From CAZPLZ01 sp964587525 (GTDB taxonomy: Bacteria; Oederibacteriota; CAKKQC01), in contig CAZPLZ010000079.1 in assembly GCA_964587525.1 (NCBI GenBank), forward strand, positions 1-14,718: a stretch of DNA of 14,718 nucleotides, read 5' to 3'. The position numbers and the translations under genes were made by a program. The notes under the pieces were generated by a model. It saw only the letters and a program-made list of their open reading frames with translations. It was not told the DNA's origin and searched no databases. Below, in pieces: positions 7,140 to 14,533 of the stretch (its first letter is position 1; each line of letters starts with the position of its first letter).

Positions 7140-8623
7140 CCTTCAGCCTCCCCCCATATCCGTGCGAGCAGCAACTGCACATCCGGCTGGATCGCGTCCA
7201 GGAAGGGGGCCGGATACACCCCGATGGCCAAGACGCAAACAATAAAACACACGAGCATCAAGCCCTCGTGCAGCCTGAGCGGAGCAAGCTGGTGAAGTTC
7301 AGGCCGCGCCACCGGTCCAAGCATCACGCGCCGGAACATGGTCAGCATGTACACCGCGCTCAAGACGACACCGCCGACAGCCAGCACGGCAAACAGCCAT
7401 CCGTACTCGGCGAGGCCGATCAGGACCAGAAACTCGGCCACAAACCCGCTGGTGCCCGGCAGGCCAATGGCCGCGAGCGTGAGCACGAGGAACGCCCAGG
7501 AGAAATGCGGCAGCACCCGGCTGACCCCGCCGTAGGCGGCGAGGTCCCGTGAGTGCGTGCGGTCGTAGAGGATCCCAACGCAGGCGAACAACCCGCCGGT
7601 GACGAGACCATGGCTCACCATCTGCAAGACACTGCCGCTCACCCCGGCGGCGGTCAGCGAGGCCAGACCGGCCACCACGTAGCCCATGTGTGACACGCTG
7701 GAGTAAGCGACCAGGCGTTTCAGGTCTTTCTGGACCATGACCATGCCCGCCCCATACAGGATGCCGGTGATCCCCAGCACCGTTATAAGTAAGTGGTACT
7801 CCAGCGCCACGTCCGGAAACGCCCCAAAGCAGAACCGCACCAGCCCATAGCCGCCCATCTTGAGGAGCACACCGGCCAGGATCACGCTGCCCCCCGTGGG
7901 CGCCTCGACATGGGCATCGGGCAGCCAGGTGTGCACCGGCACCATTGGCACCTTGACCGCAAAGGCGATGAAGAACGCCCAAAAGAGCCAGCGTTGCACG
8001 GCCAGCGGCGCCCCTCCCGCCGCCAGGACATTCGCGTCAAAGGTGAGGACACCGGTCTGAGCCTGGTGCTGTAGCGCCAGGGCAATAATGGCGACCAGCA
8101 TCAGCACGCTGCCCCCCATCGTGAACAGGAAGAACTTGACCGTGGCGTACACGCGGCGCGGGCCGCCCCACACCCCGATGATGAAGTACATCGGGATCAG
8201 GCTCGCTTCCCAGAAGACGTAAAAGAGGAAGAGATCGGTGGCGCAGAAGACCCCCAGCATGGCGGTCTCGAGCAGCAACATCAGGATCGTCAGCGAACGT
8301 TCTTGTTCTGTGGACCCGCCCCAGGCGGACAGCAGGGCCAGCGGCGTGAGCACCGTCGTCAGCAGCACCATCAGCAAGCTGATCCCATCGATCCCCACGG
8401 CGTACGCGATCCCCAGGGAAGGCACCCAGGCGACGCGCTCAACGAACTGGAATCCGGCGCCGGGGGTGAACCCGGCGGCCAGCCCCAGCGAGAGCACAAA
8501 GGTGACGAATGCGCCGGCCATGCCGAATGATTTAACGGTTTTTGGTGTCACTCGAACTGCGACCGCAGCCAGCCCAAGCCCCACGGCAGCGGGGAAGAAC
8601 ACGACGACGGAGAGCAGTCCCAT
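7136..8623 (-). CDS. nuoM: NADH-quinone oxidoreductase subunit M
   Basis: NuoM is the central antiporter-like subunit of the complex I membrane arm. The product is 495 residues with about 14 membrane segments. Key residues are E139 in FYVFWEASLIPMYFIIG and K224 in AFAVKVPMVPVHTWLPDAH. VQKDLKRLVAYSSVSHMGYV and GLPGTSGFVAEFLVL are family signatures. The open frame runs 35 codons further upstream to 8728, but that part overlaps the end of nuoL and has no family resemblance. The ATG at 8623, giving MGLLSVVVFFPAAVG two bases after the nuoL stop, is chosen instead. No good Shine-Dalgarno site is seen, so coupling to nuoL is likely. The TGA stop overlaps the nuoN GTG. Confidence 0.95.
   Translation of the reverse strand: MGLLSVVVFFPAAVGLGLAAVAVRVTPKTVKSFGMAGAFVTFVLSLGLAAGFTPGAGFQFVERVAWVPSLGIAYAVGIDGISLLMVLLTTVLTPLALLSAWGGSTEQERSLTILMLLLETAMLGVFCATDLFLFYVFWEASLIPMYFIIGVWGGPRRVYATVKFFLFTMGGSVLMLVAIIALALQHQAQTGVLTFDANVLAAGGAPLAVQRWLFWAFFIAFAVKVPMVPVHTWLPDAHVEAPTGGSVILAGVLLKMGGYGLVRFCFGAFPDVALEYHLLITVLGITGILYGAGMVMVQKDLKRLVAYSSVSHMGYVVAGLASLTAAGVSGSVLQMVSHGLVTGGLFACVGILYDRTHSRDLAAYGGVSRVLPHFSWAFLVLTLAAIGLPGTSGFVAEFLVLIGLAEYGWLFAVLAVGGVVLSAVYMLTMFRRVMLGPVARPELHQLAPLRLHEGLMLVCFIVCVLAIGVYPAPFLDAIQPDVQLLLARIWGEAEG
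7147..7152 (-). promoter_or_regulatory. Shine-Dalgarno site of nuoN
   Basis: GGGAGG on the minus strand, 7 bases before the GTG at 7139 and inside the end of nuoM. Its spacing decides the nuoN start in favour of the overlapping GTG. Confidence 0.7.
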
Positions 8624-8625
8624 GA

Positions 8626-10542
8626 TCAGGAAATTCCCAGGAATCTGGCCAGCAGCGGGAGGATCGCCAGCATGGCGGCCCCCAGTGAAAACGCGAGCGC
8701 GTAGTGCCGCACGTACCCGCTCTGCCACAGCCGGCCCAGCTCAGAGGCCCGGAACACGCCGTCAGCCAAATGGTTGGCCGAGTCATCGATGGCGCGTCGG
8801 TCCACCTTGAATTCCAGCCAGCTCATCACCGCGTACAGTGGCTTGACGATGCAGGCGTCATAGATCTCATCGATGTAGTACTTATCCCGCAGGAGCCGGT
8901 ACCACCTCCCAGCGGATTTGGCCACTCGCTTCGCCAGCCGTCCGCCCTCGCGGTACGCAGCCAGGGCCGCACCGGCACCAACGACGAACACCGCTACCGC
9001 GGCGGCCATGACCGCCACCTGCACGCCTGGGGCAGGCGGATGGCTCCCAAGCAGTCCGAGCGCTGGCTCAAGGAAATGCGCGAACGGGGCGAACCCGCCC
9101 AGTGCTGCGGGCATCCACAGATACCCTGCCGCGAGGGAGCCGACCGACAGCGCCACCAGGACCCAGAGCATGAGCGGGGGCGATTCATGCGGGTGCGTAT
9201 CAGCTCCATACCGGGGCGCCCCGAAGAACACGAGCCACAGCGCGCGGACGCTATAGCACGCGGTCAGCAGGCTCGCGGCAAGCCCGGCGATCCAGAGCGC
9301 CACCCCCTGGGGATGTGCCTGGAACGCCCGCCAGAGCAACTCGTCCTTGCTGAAGAACCCCGCCGTGAGCGGCGCACCGGTCAGCGCCAGCGTGCCGATC
9401 AGAAACGTCACGAAGGTGACGGGAAGCGCCTTGCGCAGGCCGCCCATCTTCCATATATCCAGCTCGCCGGCCATGGCGTGCATGATCGAGCCGGCAGCCA
9501 GGAAGAGCAGGGCCTTGAAGAACGCATGGGTGAACAGGTGAAACATGGCGGCGTCGTACGCGCCCACCCCCGCGCCCAGGAACATGAAACCGAGCTGGCT
9601 GACCGTGGAGTACGCCAGGATGCGCTTGAGATCATTCTGGGCCAGCGCCATCGAGCCCGCCAGCAGGGCCGTGAACGCTCCCACCCAACCCACAAACGTG
9701 AGCACGGCGGGCGCGAGCTCGAACAGGACATGGCACCGGCAGACCATGTACACGCCCGCGGTCACCATCGTGGCCGCATGAATCAGCGCGGACACCGGGG
9801 TCGGGCCTTCCATCGCGTCCGGCAGCCAGACGTGCAGCGGGAACTGGGCTGACTTCCCCATCGCGCCGCAGAACAGACACAAGGCCAGGGCGAGAGCCGC
9901 CCAGGAACCTACCTCAAATGCCTGCGGCGCGTTCGCGAAGACACTGGTGTAATCCAGCGCGCCGAGGCTGGTGGCGATGATGAGGATCGCCAGGATGAAC
10001 CCGGCGTCGCCGATCCGGTTGACCAGGAAAGCCTTCCGGCCCGCGTCCGCCGCCGAAGCTTTAAAGCTCCAGAACCCGATCAGGAGATACGAGCATAAGC
10101 CCACCAGCTCCCAGCCCACGAACAGGAGCAGGAAGTTTCCCCCCAGCACGAGGAGGAGCATCGAAAAAACAAACAGGTTGAGGTCGGCGAAAAAGTACGG
10201 GTACCGGTCGTCCCCCTCCATGTACGCCGCGGAATACAGATGAATCAAAAAGCCGATCCCGGTGACGATCATAAGCATGACCTGCGAGAGGGTGTCCCAG
10301 CGCAGAACCACATCCGCGTTCAGCCCGCCGACAGAGAAGAACGAATACAAGAACAGGTCGTGCGAGCGTTCCTCGGGCGGCTCGCCGAGCAGTTGGAACA
10401 GCGCGACCCAGCTCAGCAGATGCGAAAGCCCGACCGCCAGCGAGGCGATCACCGGGGCGCTGTACGGCCTCATGCGCGTCGCGCCCAGCCGGATCAGCGC
10501 CGCCCCGATCAGCGGCAACACGAGCGCGGCGGTAATGACCAC
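8626..10542 (-). CDS. nuoL: NADH-quinone oxidoreductase subunit L
   Basis: NuoL is the distal antiporter-like subunit of complex I, with the long lateral helix that braces the membrane arm. The product is 638 residues, a normal length. Functional residues are visible at nearly the E. coli positions: E145 in FVGWELVGLCSYLLIGFW, K230 in GAMGKSAQFPLHVWLPDAM, K343 in HAFFKALLFLAAGS and K399 in PLTAGFFSKDELLW. The C-terminal part (about 520-638) contains a polar stretch (residues about 537-585, including YYIDEIYD) and a last hydrophobic segment, in line with the lateral helix. The GTG at 10542 lies one base after the nuoK stop with AAGG upstream. It ends in TGA two bases before nuoM. Confidence 0.97.
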   Translation of the reverse strand: MVITAALVLPLIGAALIRLGATRMRPYSAPVIASLAVGLSHLLSWVALFQLLGEPPEERSHDLFLYSFFSVGGLNADVVLRWDTLSQVMLMIVTGIGFLIHLYSAAYMEGDDRYPYFFADLNLFVFSMLLLVLGGNFLLLFVGWELVGLCSYLLIGFWSFKASAADAGRKAFLVNRIGDAGFILAILIIATSLGALDYTSVFANAPQAFEVGSWAALALALCLFCGAMGKSAQFPLHVWLPDAMEGPTPVSALIHAATMVTAGVYMVCRCHVLFELAPAVLTFVGWVGAFTALLAGSMALAQNDLKRILAYSTVSQLGFMFLGAGVGAYDAAMFHLFTHAFFKALLFLAAGSIMHAMAGELDIWKMGGLRKALPVTFVTFLIGTLALTGAPLTAGFFSKDELLWRAFQAHPQGVALWIAGLAASLLTACYSVRALWLVFFGAPRYGADTHPHESPPLMLWVLVALSVGSLAAGYLWMPAALGGFAPFAHFLEPALGLLGSHPPAPGVQVAVMAAAVAVFVVGAGAALAAYREGGRLAKRVAKSAGRWYRLLRDKYYIDEIYDACIVKPLYAVMSWLEFKVDRRAIDDSANHLADGVFRASELGRLWQSGYVRHYALAFSLGAAMLAILPLLARFLGIS

Positions 10543-10543
10543 G

Positions 10544-10855
10544 TTAACCTTTCAGGGAAGAGGCGCTGTCCAGGTCCACCTCGCGCTCATGCTGATACAC
10601 CATCACCATGATCGCCAGCCCCACGGCCACCTCGGCAGCGGCCACGGCGATGATGAAGAACACCCCGACCAACCCGTGCAGCGCCACGCCTTCAAGCCCG
10701 GGCCGCGCAAACGCGAGCACCAGCAGCAGGTTCGCGGCGTTGAGTTGAAGCTCGATGCTCATGAACACCGAGAGCGGGCTCTGCCGGATGAGCACGCCGA
10801 TCACGCCGATCGCAAACAGCCAGAAACTTAACGCCAGGAGGACGAGGGTCGTCAT
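10544..10855 (-). CDS. nuoK: NADH-quinone oxidoreductase subunit K
   Basis: NuoK is a small three-helix subunit of the complex I membrane arm, linking the quinone-side proton path to the antiporter-like subunits. The product is 103 residues. The two conserved membrane Glu residues are E35 (FMSIELQLNAANL) and E75 (AVAAAEVAVGLAI). The spacing of 40 is slightly larger than the 36 of E. coli because of a longer loop (ARPGLEGVALHG). The ATG at 10855 overlaps the nuoJ stop as ATGA. The region upstream is a C-rich run with no Shine-Dalgarno site, so translation probably depends on nuoJ. Confidence 0.96.
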   Translation of the reverse strand: MTTLVLLALSFWLFAIGVIGVLIRQSPLSVFMSIELQLNAANLLLVLAFARPGLEGVALHGLVGVFFIIAVAAAEVAVGLAIMVMVYQHEREVDLDSASSLKG

Positions 10856-11364
10856 CGGGGGGGAGAGGGGAGGGGGGCTTTTTGCGCCAGCACCATGACC
10901 GCGATGAGGACAATCAGCAGCAGCAGCCCAACCAGCTCGAATGGCAGGAGGTACTCGCTGAACAGGAGCCTGGCAAAAGCTGACACCGTGGGCACGTTCA
11001 CGTGCAGCGAGCTGATGCTGAACCCCTCAAATTGGGCCGCGCCAGCCAGCGCCACGAGCAGGATGCCACCCACCACCAGCGCCGCCAGCCGGTGCAGACG
11101 GAAGGACGGCAGTTTGGGCGGGTGCTCTTTCCGTGATTCCAGCACCATGATGGCGAACAGGAAGAGCACCATCACCGCCCCGGCATACACGATGACCTGG
11201 ATCGCTGCGATGAAGTGCGCGCCCAGCCCGGCGTAGATCCCAGCCAGCGCCACCAGCACCCCGATCAGGGCCAGCGCGCTGTACAGCACGTTCGTGTGCA
11301 GGATGACCAGGAGCGAAGCGACCGCCGCGACCGCGGCGCAGAGCAGAACGAGCGCGTCTACCAG
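10852..11364 (-). CDS. nuoJ: NADH-quinone oxidoreductase subunit J, apparent CTG start
   Basis: NuoJ is a five-helix membrane-arm subunit of complex I. The conserved core HFIAAIQVIVYAGAVMVLFLFAIMVLE is present (whole motif about residues 55-80). The first conventional start in frame is GTG at 11289, but this would remove the first membrane helix. Reading upstream in the same frame without a stop gives VDALVLLCAAVAAVASLLV followed by ILHTN. This aligns with the first 24 residues of E. coli NuoJ, which also end in HTN. No ATG, GTG or TTG lies in that stretch or before it. A CTG at 11362-11364 sits exactly where Met is expected, overlapping the nuoA stop by 7 bases. With this start the protein is 170 residues. 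The C-terminus ends in a Pro-rich tail (PLPSPPR) made by a C-rich run. Family identity is sure; the start is inferred. Confidence 0.9.
   Translation of the reverse strand: MVDALVLLCAAVAAVASLLVILHTNVLYSALALIGVLVALAGIYAGLGAHFIAAIQVIVYAGAVMVLFLFAIMVLESRKEHPPKLPSFRLHRLAALVVGGILLVALAGAAQFEGFSISSLHVNVPTVSAFARLLFSEYLLPFELVGLLLLIVLIAVMVLAQKAPLPSPPR
10856..10877. repeat. G-rich low-complexity tract at the nuoJ/nuoK junction
   Basis: A purine tract of the form GGGGGGGAGAGGGGAGGGGG on the plus strand (10857 onward) encodes the Pro-rich tail of NuoJ on the minus strand and fills the place of the nuoK Shine-Dalgarno site. It resembles the tract at 12934-12963. The 7-base G run (10857-10863) is also a place where sequencing errors are likely. 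Confidence 0.5.
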
Positions 11365-11726
11365 CGAAACGCCCCGCGCTTCAAGAGGTACACGTACCCG
11401 ACCAGCAGCATGCCGATGAAGACCAGCATCTCGACGAACCCGAACATGCCGAGCGAACGGAACTCCACGGCCCAGGGATACAGGAAGACAGCCTCAATAT
11501 CAAAAACCAGGAGCAGCAGCCCGGCGATGTAAAACGTCACGGGCACCCGTGTCGGCAGCGGCGTCTCGCTGGGATAGCCGCACTCAAATGGCTCGTCCTT
11601 GGCCTTGGTTCGCGGGCGGGACGCGAGGCGTCCCAGGAGGTGGGCGGCCACGATCATCCCCACAAAATTTCCCACCACCATGAGGGTGAAAAAGATGCCC
11701 CCCAACAAGTCCTGCGCATTCGCCAT
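11358..11726 (-). CDS. nuoA: NADH-quinone oxidoreductase subunit A
   Basis: NuoA is a three-helix subunit near the quinone site of complex I. The product is 122 residues. The signature FECGYPSE lies at about 48-55 in the loop after helix 1, and FDIEAVFLYPWAV at about 75-87. The ATG at 11726 is the only start left in frame below a TGA. A strong GAGGAGGTT (11741-11749) lies 14 bases upstream, which is rather far. A TATAAT sequence (11736-11741) overlaps its end. It is the first gene of the nuoAJKLMN operon and diverges from the glycosyltransferase gene. In usual operons nuoB follows, but here nuoJ follows directly. Confidence 0.96.
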   Translation of the reverse strand: MANAQDLLGGIFFTLMVVGNFVGMIVAAHLLGRLASRPRTKAKDEPFECGYPSETPLPTRVPVTFYIAGLLLLVFDIEAVFLYPWAVEFRSLGMFGFVEMLVFIGMLLVGYVYLLKRGAFRW

Positions 11727-11919
11727 GAAGGGTTCATTATAACCTCCTCATCGAACTTGATCAGGTAACGCCTCAAACCCGCCAAGCTCTACCTGGTGTA
11801 ATTTCTACGACTTTTAGCAGGAAATAGCGGCCTGCTCATAAGGGCGTGCCTGCGCGGCCTCGGCTTGCCCACCACGCGTGCCTATTTCCACAGACTGCTA
11901 GTGCTAGGATGAAGTTCAT
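11727..11919. promoter_or_regulatory. Divergent intergenic region between nuoA and the glycosyltransferase gene
   Basis: Promoters for both directions should lie in these 193 bases. Leftward, TATAAT at 11736-11741 is a good -10 match but lies only 9 bases before the nuoA ATG and lacks a clear -35. Rightward, TGCTAGGAT (11902-11910) resembles an extended -10 just before the ATG at 11920, and its AGGA (11906-11909) could equally be the Shine-Dalgarno site. A short inverted repeat, AGCAGG (11816-11821) and CCTGCT (11831-11836), has a 9-base loop. GCGTGCCT occurs twice, at 11844 and 11876. None of these is strong enough to name a regulator. Confidence 0.35.
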
Positions 11920-13467
11920 ATGACGGCTGGAGCAGCGAGACTGCCGTCACCAGTTCCTGCCAAGCCGCAGGCGATGGAGCCATTTTCGCTTAAGGTGCCG
12001 CCGGTGCTCTTCGTTTTCCTGTTTCTTCTCCTGAGCGGAGCCCTGTTTTACCTGTGGGGGCGTGAATGGAGCCAAGCTGCATTCATCCTAGGGCTCATCC
12101 CGGAATATTGGCAGCGGGATGCCCGCTTTCTGATACCGGCATGGGGCGGGTTTTTTACGACCTGGACCGGGAACAGCCTAGCCATGCTCTTGCTTGCCGC
12201 GTTTGAAGTTGCGAGCTGGGGAGTGGGACGGCTGGCCCTCACGTGGGCGCTCAAGTGGATGCCGGCCGGTCTCAAAGGGGCACTGCTGGCCTTAGGGCTT
12301 GGGAATGGGCTGCTTTCGATGCTGGTGCTTTCGCTTGGCTTAAGCGGTCTCCTGCAGCCGCTTCTGCTGTGGCCCGCCTTCGCAGCACTTTTCGGGTGGG
12401 CGTGGCTGCGTGCCGTGCGCGACGGGGGCGGAGTTGCCGGCTTGGCTGCCTCATGGTCAAAGACCATGGCGGCCTTGAAATCGTGGCTCTGGGTGGAGTG
12501 GCTCCTCCTTTCGGTGTGCATGCTGATTGTGATCACCAATTACCTGTGGGCACTTCAGCCTGAAGAGTTTTTGGATTCCCTGGTCTATCACTTGGCCGAC
12601 CCCGAACAGTTTCTCCTGGAGCATAAGATCTTCTATTTCAGCGACTCATCGAACCTTCCTTTCCTGCAGGAGATGCAATACCTGCTGTTGCTGGGCTTAG
12701 GCAGCGACATTGCCTGCAAGCTGCTGCACTGGATGGACGGCATCCTGTGCGCCCTGGCGGTCTATGCGCTGGCCCGGACGTTTCTGGGCCAAAGGGCCGG
12801 GCTCCTGGCCATGGCTGTGTTCCTGTCGCAGCCGACGCTCAGGTTGCTGCAGCATGTGACCATGGTGGAGCTGAAGCTGACCTGGTTTGAGGTCCTGGCC
12901 ACGATGGCGTTTGTGGGCGGCATGGGTTGGCTTAAAGGGGGAGAGGGGAAGGTGAGGGGGGGAGCTTGGTTTCTCCTGGTTGGCTGGTTTCTGGGATTCG
13001 CGCATGGCACGAAGTACCATGGTATTTTTGCCTCTGTCCTCATCCTGGGCTGGTGGAGCATGGCGAGGGGCTTCAAGGCGGGCGGGGCTGCTCGAAGCAG
13101 ATGGGGCGAGCTGTTCTCGATCCTGGGCTGGGCTTCCCTCTGGACGCTGCCCTGGCTGGGTAAGAGCTGGCTGCTTACCGGCAACCCATTTTTCCCGCTG
13201 CTGCAAAACGTGTTTCCCGCTTTCAATTGGGACGAGCAATTGTATCAGCAATGGCTGTTAGCCAATATCCAATATGGAACGGGACATGGAAACTGGGTGA
13301 ACTGGCTGCTGCTGCCGGTGCATGCATCTGTCGAGAACGCGGATTTCGGATCGTATACCTTGAATCCTTTCGCGTTGCTGTTTCTTCCATGCATGATCCT
13401 GTACCGGTCTCCCCCCTCACCTCAACGGTTTTTCGCGGCGTATGCCGGTCTGTATACGGTCCTCTGA
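11920..13467 (+). CDS. ArnT/PMT-like membrane glycosyltransferase, N-terminal part before an in-frame TGA
   Basis: This is the first 515 codons of a large multi-pass membrane protein of the GT-C type, which transfers sugars from polyprenyl-phosphate carriers on the periplasmic side. Roughly ten hydrophobic segments are seen. The family landmarks are EEFLDSLVYHLADPEQFLLEH (whole motif about residues 215-235, with D219 in the place of the catalytic Asp), DIACKLLHWMDGILCALAVYALAR (about 263-286), HGTKYHG (362-368) and the stretch from TGNPFFPLLQNVF to FNWD (420-438). The ATG at 11920 has AGGA about 10 bases upstream. The frame stops at TGA (13465-13467) after YAGLYTVL. The same frame then resumes at once with the expected continuation, so this is the front part of one broken gene. 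A G-rich tract (12934-12963) encodes a KGGEGKVRGG loop. Base use is visibly less GC-biased than in the nuo genes. Sugar and acceptor are unknown. Confidence 0.8.
   Translation: MTAGAARLPSPVPAKPQAMEPFSLKVPPVLFVFLFLLLSGALFYLWGREWSQAAFILGLIPEYWQRDARFLIPAWGGFFTTWTGNSLAMLLLAAFEVASWGVGRLALTWALKWMPAGLKGALLALGLGNGLLSMLVLSLGLSGLLQPLLLWPAFAALFGWAWLRAVRDGGGVAGLAASWSKTMAALKSWLWVEWLLLSVCMLIVITNYLWALQPEEFLDSLVYHLADPEQFLLEHKIFYFSDSSNLPFLQEMQYLLLLGLGSDIACKLLHWMDGILCALAVYALARTFLGQRAGLLAMAVFLSQPTLRLLQHVTMVELKLTWFEVLATMAFVGGMGWLKGGEGKVRGGAWFLLVGWFLGFAHGTKYHGIFASVLILGWWSMARGFKAGGAARSRWGELFSILGWASLWTLPWLGKSWLLTGNPFFPLLQNVFPAFNWDEQLYQQWLLANIQYGTGHGNWVNWLLLPVHASVENADFGSYTLNPFALLFLPCMILYRSPPSPQRFFAAYAGLYTVL
12934..12963. 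repeat. G-rich tract inside the glycosyltransferase gene
   Basis: A purine stretch of about 30 bases (AAAGGGGGAGAGGGGAAGG, then a G-rich end) encodes a Gly/Lys-rich loop between two hydrophobic segments. It shares the GGGGGAGAGGGGA core with the nuoJ/nuoK tract. A C-rich partial match in the opposite sense, CCCCCCTCACCTCAACGG, lies at 13411-13428. This looks like a short dispersed repeat inserted in frame. Confidence 0.45.
13465..13467 (+). other. In-frame TGA that interrupts the glycosyltransferase gene
   Basis: The reading frame from 11920 to 14532 is continuous except for this TGA. Downstream codons read AVTSQQTRYLIP. In relatives (from memory) this region reads WFFTSQQTRYLLP, which puts a Trp exactly at the TGA, so a TGG to TGA change would explain it. 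TGA is used as a normal stop by at least five other genes in the window, so recoding in general is unlikely. Confidence 0.85.
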
Positions 13468-13470
13468 GCG

Positions 13471-14532
13471 GTGACGTCGCAGCAAACGCGCTATCTCATT
13501 CCCATGGTGCCGCAGGCAGCGGTGGCGGTCGCGTTTCTCATCACCCGCATAGGTGCCGGGGCGTGGCCGGTGAAGGCTGTGGTGAGCGCTGCCGTCACTT
13601 GGATTCTAGTTGTTTCTACGTTTGCCCAGATGTACAACCTGTTTACCAGTAATCGTGCGCTTCTGCCCTACACGATGGGGCATATGGATCGTGGGAAATT
13701 CCTTCGCACCTACGTGTCATATTACGAAACGGTGGAGAAGGCCAACCAAGTGGTCGGTGAGCGGGATCGATTGTTGTTCCTCCGCGGCGGTGAAACCTTC
13801 TACTGCCGCCGCCGCCGGCTTCGCAACAGTATTTTTGACCGGCCGGCGATCGGCGATCTGGCTCAACGGGCGGCCAGTGCAGAGGCGTTGGTCAGATCGC
13901 TTCAGCGTCTGCGTGTGACACATGTCCTCGTGCACAACTGGCGGATTGATGGGCTGGTTGGCTTGTCCCGCACGGGCCTGTCCGACTGGGGGCTTCAGGC
14001 ACGGGAGCGGCTCTTGGAACTTTGGGCGGCGCATTTGCGTCTTTTGTTTTCCTCCAACAATGTCTTCCTGTTTGAACTTGACTTGGGACCGCTCCCGGAT
14101 CATGAACGCAAGCTGGGGATCCCCGCGTATTTTTATCCGCAGTCTGTCTTGGTGAAAGCCCACGCGCTGATGAGTCAAGTGGATCAATTAAACCAGCAAG
14201 GCTTACAAGGGGAGACGTATCAGGTGACTGACGAACTGGTGCGCTTGCTGCCTAAGACGAGCATGGCCTATTTCTACCGGGGCTATGCCAATGTGCAGTT
14301 GAAAAAACAGAAAGAGGCGATCGCCGATCATGAATCCGCAATCCGCCTGGGATATCCTAACGCGGTGGTGTATTACAACTTGGGCAGGCTGCTGGAAGGT
14401 GAGCGCAGATACAAGGAGGCGCTGAAACGATATCGTGAGGCCATCGCGCTGGATCCGACGATGGGGGATGTGAGGGACAGGATTGTCAAGATCCGTCCAC
14501 TGGCTGCTGCTGTGGCGCAGAAAATGAAATAA
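13471..14532 (+). CDS. C-terminal part of the broken glycosyltransferase, with TPR repeats
   Basis: This part continues the preceding frame after the TGA. Joined, the two parts would make an 870-residue protein. It opens with TSQQTRYLIP, the conserved start of the last membrane helices, and has two hydrophobic segments (residues about 8-25 and 34-52). A soluble, probably periplasmic domain follows (about 60-205), with LLFLRGGETFYCRRR and LRVTHVLVHNW. These are the usual late elements of this glycosyltransferase group. Residues about 232-340 form TPR-like helical repeats (AYFYRGYANVQLKKQKEAI, then VVYYNLGRLLEGERRYKEA), possibly for protein contacts. The GTG at 13471 could be a reinitiation start but has no Shine-Dalgarno site, and a product starting here would lack the catalytic part. 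It ends in TAA. A working independent gene is unlikely. Confidence 0.7.
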   Translation: MTSQQTRYLIPMVPQAAVAVAFLITRIGAGAWPVKAVVSAAVTWILVVSTFAQMYNLFTSNRALLPYTMGHMDRGKFLRTYVSYYETVEKANQVVGERDRLLFLRGGETFYCRRRRLRNSIFDRPAIGDLAQRAASAEALVRSLQRLRVTHVLVHNWRIDGLVGLSRTGLSDWGLQARERLLELWAAHLRLLFSSNNVFLFELDLGPLPDHERKLGIPAYFYPQSVLVKAHALMSQVDQLNQQGLQGETYQVTDELVRLLPKTSMAYFYRGYANVQLKKQKEAIADHESAIRLGYPNAVVYYNLGRLLEGERRYKEALKRYREAIALDPTMGDVRDRIVKIRPLAAAVAQKMK

Positions 14533-14533
14533 A

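Noticed and set aside
8624..8728. Longer start for nuoM at 8728
   Set aside because: The extra 35 codons overlap the conserved end of nuoL and are polar and Arg-rich, unlike the membrane start of NuoM. The ATG at 8623 gives the expected N-terminus.
8704..9852. Plus-strand open frame of 382 codons opposite nuoL
   Set aside because: It is a shadow of nuoL in GC-rich DNA: very rich in Arg, His and Gln, no domain recognised, no Shine-Dalgarno site of note.
11654..11737. Out-of-frame 27-codon open frame starting at the ATG just before nuoA
   Set aside because: The strong GGAGG is only 3-4 bases from this ATG, too close for a good start, and the peptide overlaps nuoA with no recognisable features. 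It might slightly affect nuoA initiation, but nothing supports a product.
13465..13510. Selenocysteine or general TGA recoding at the broken glycosyltransferase
   Set aside because: The family has Trp, not Cys, at this place. No convincing SECIS-like stem follows at once, and TGA serves as the stop in ileS, nuoJ, nuoL, nuoM and the DUF5665 gene.
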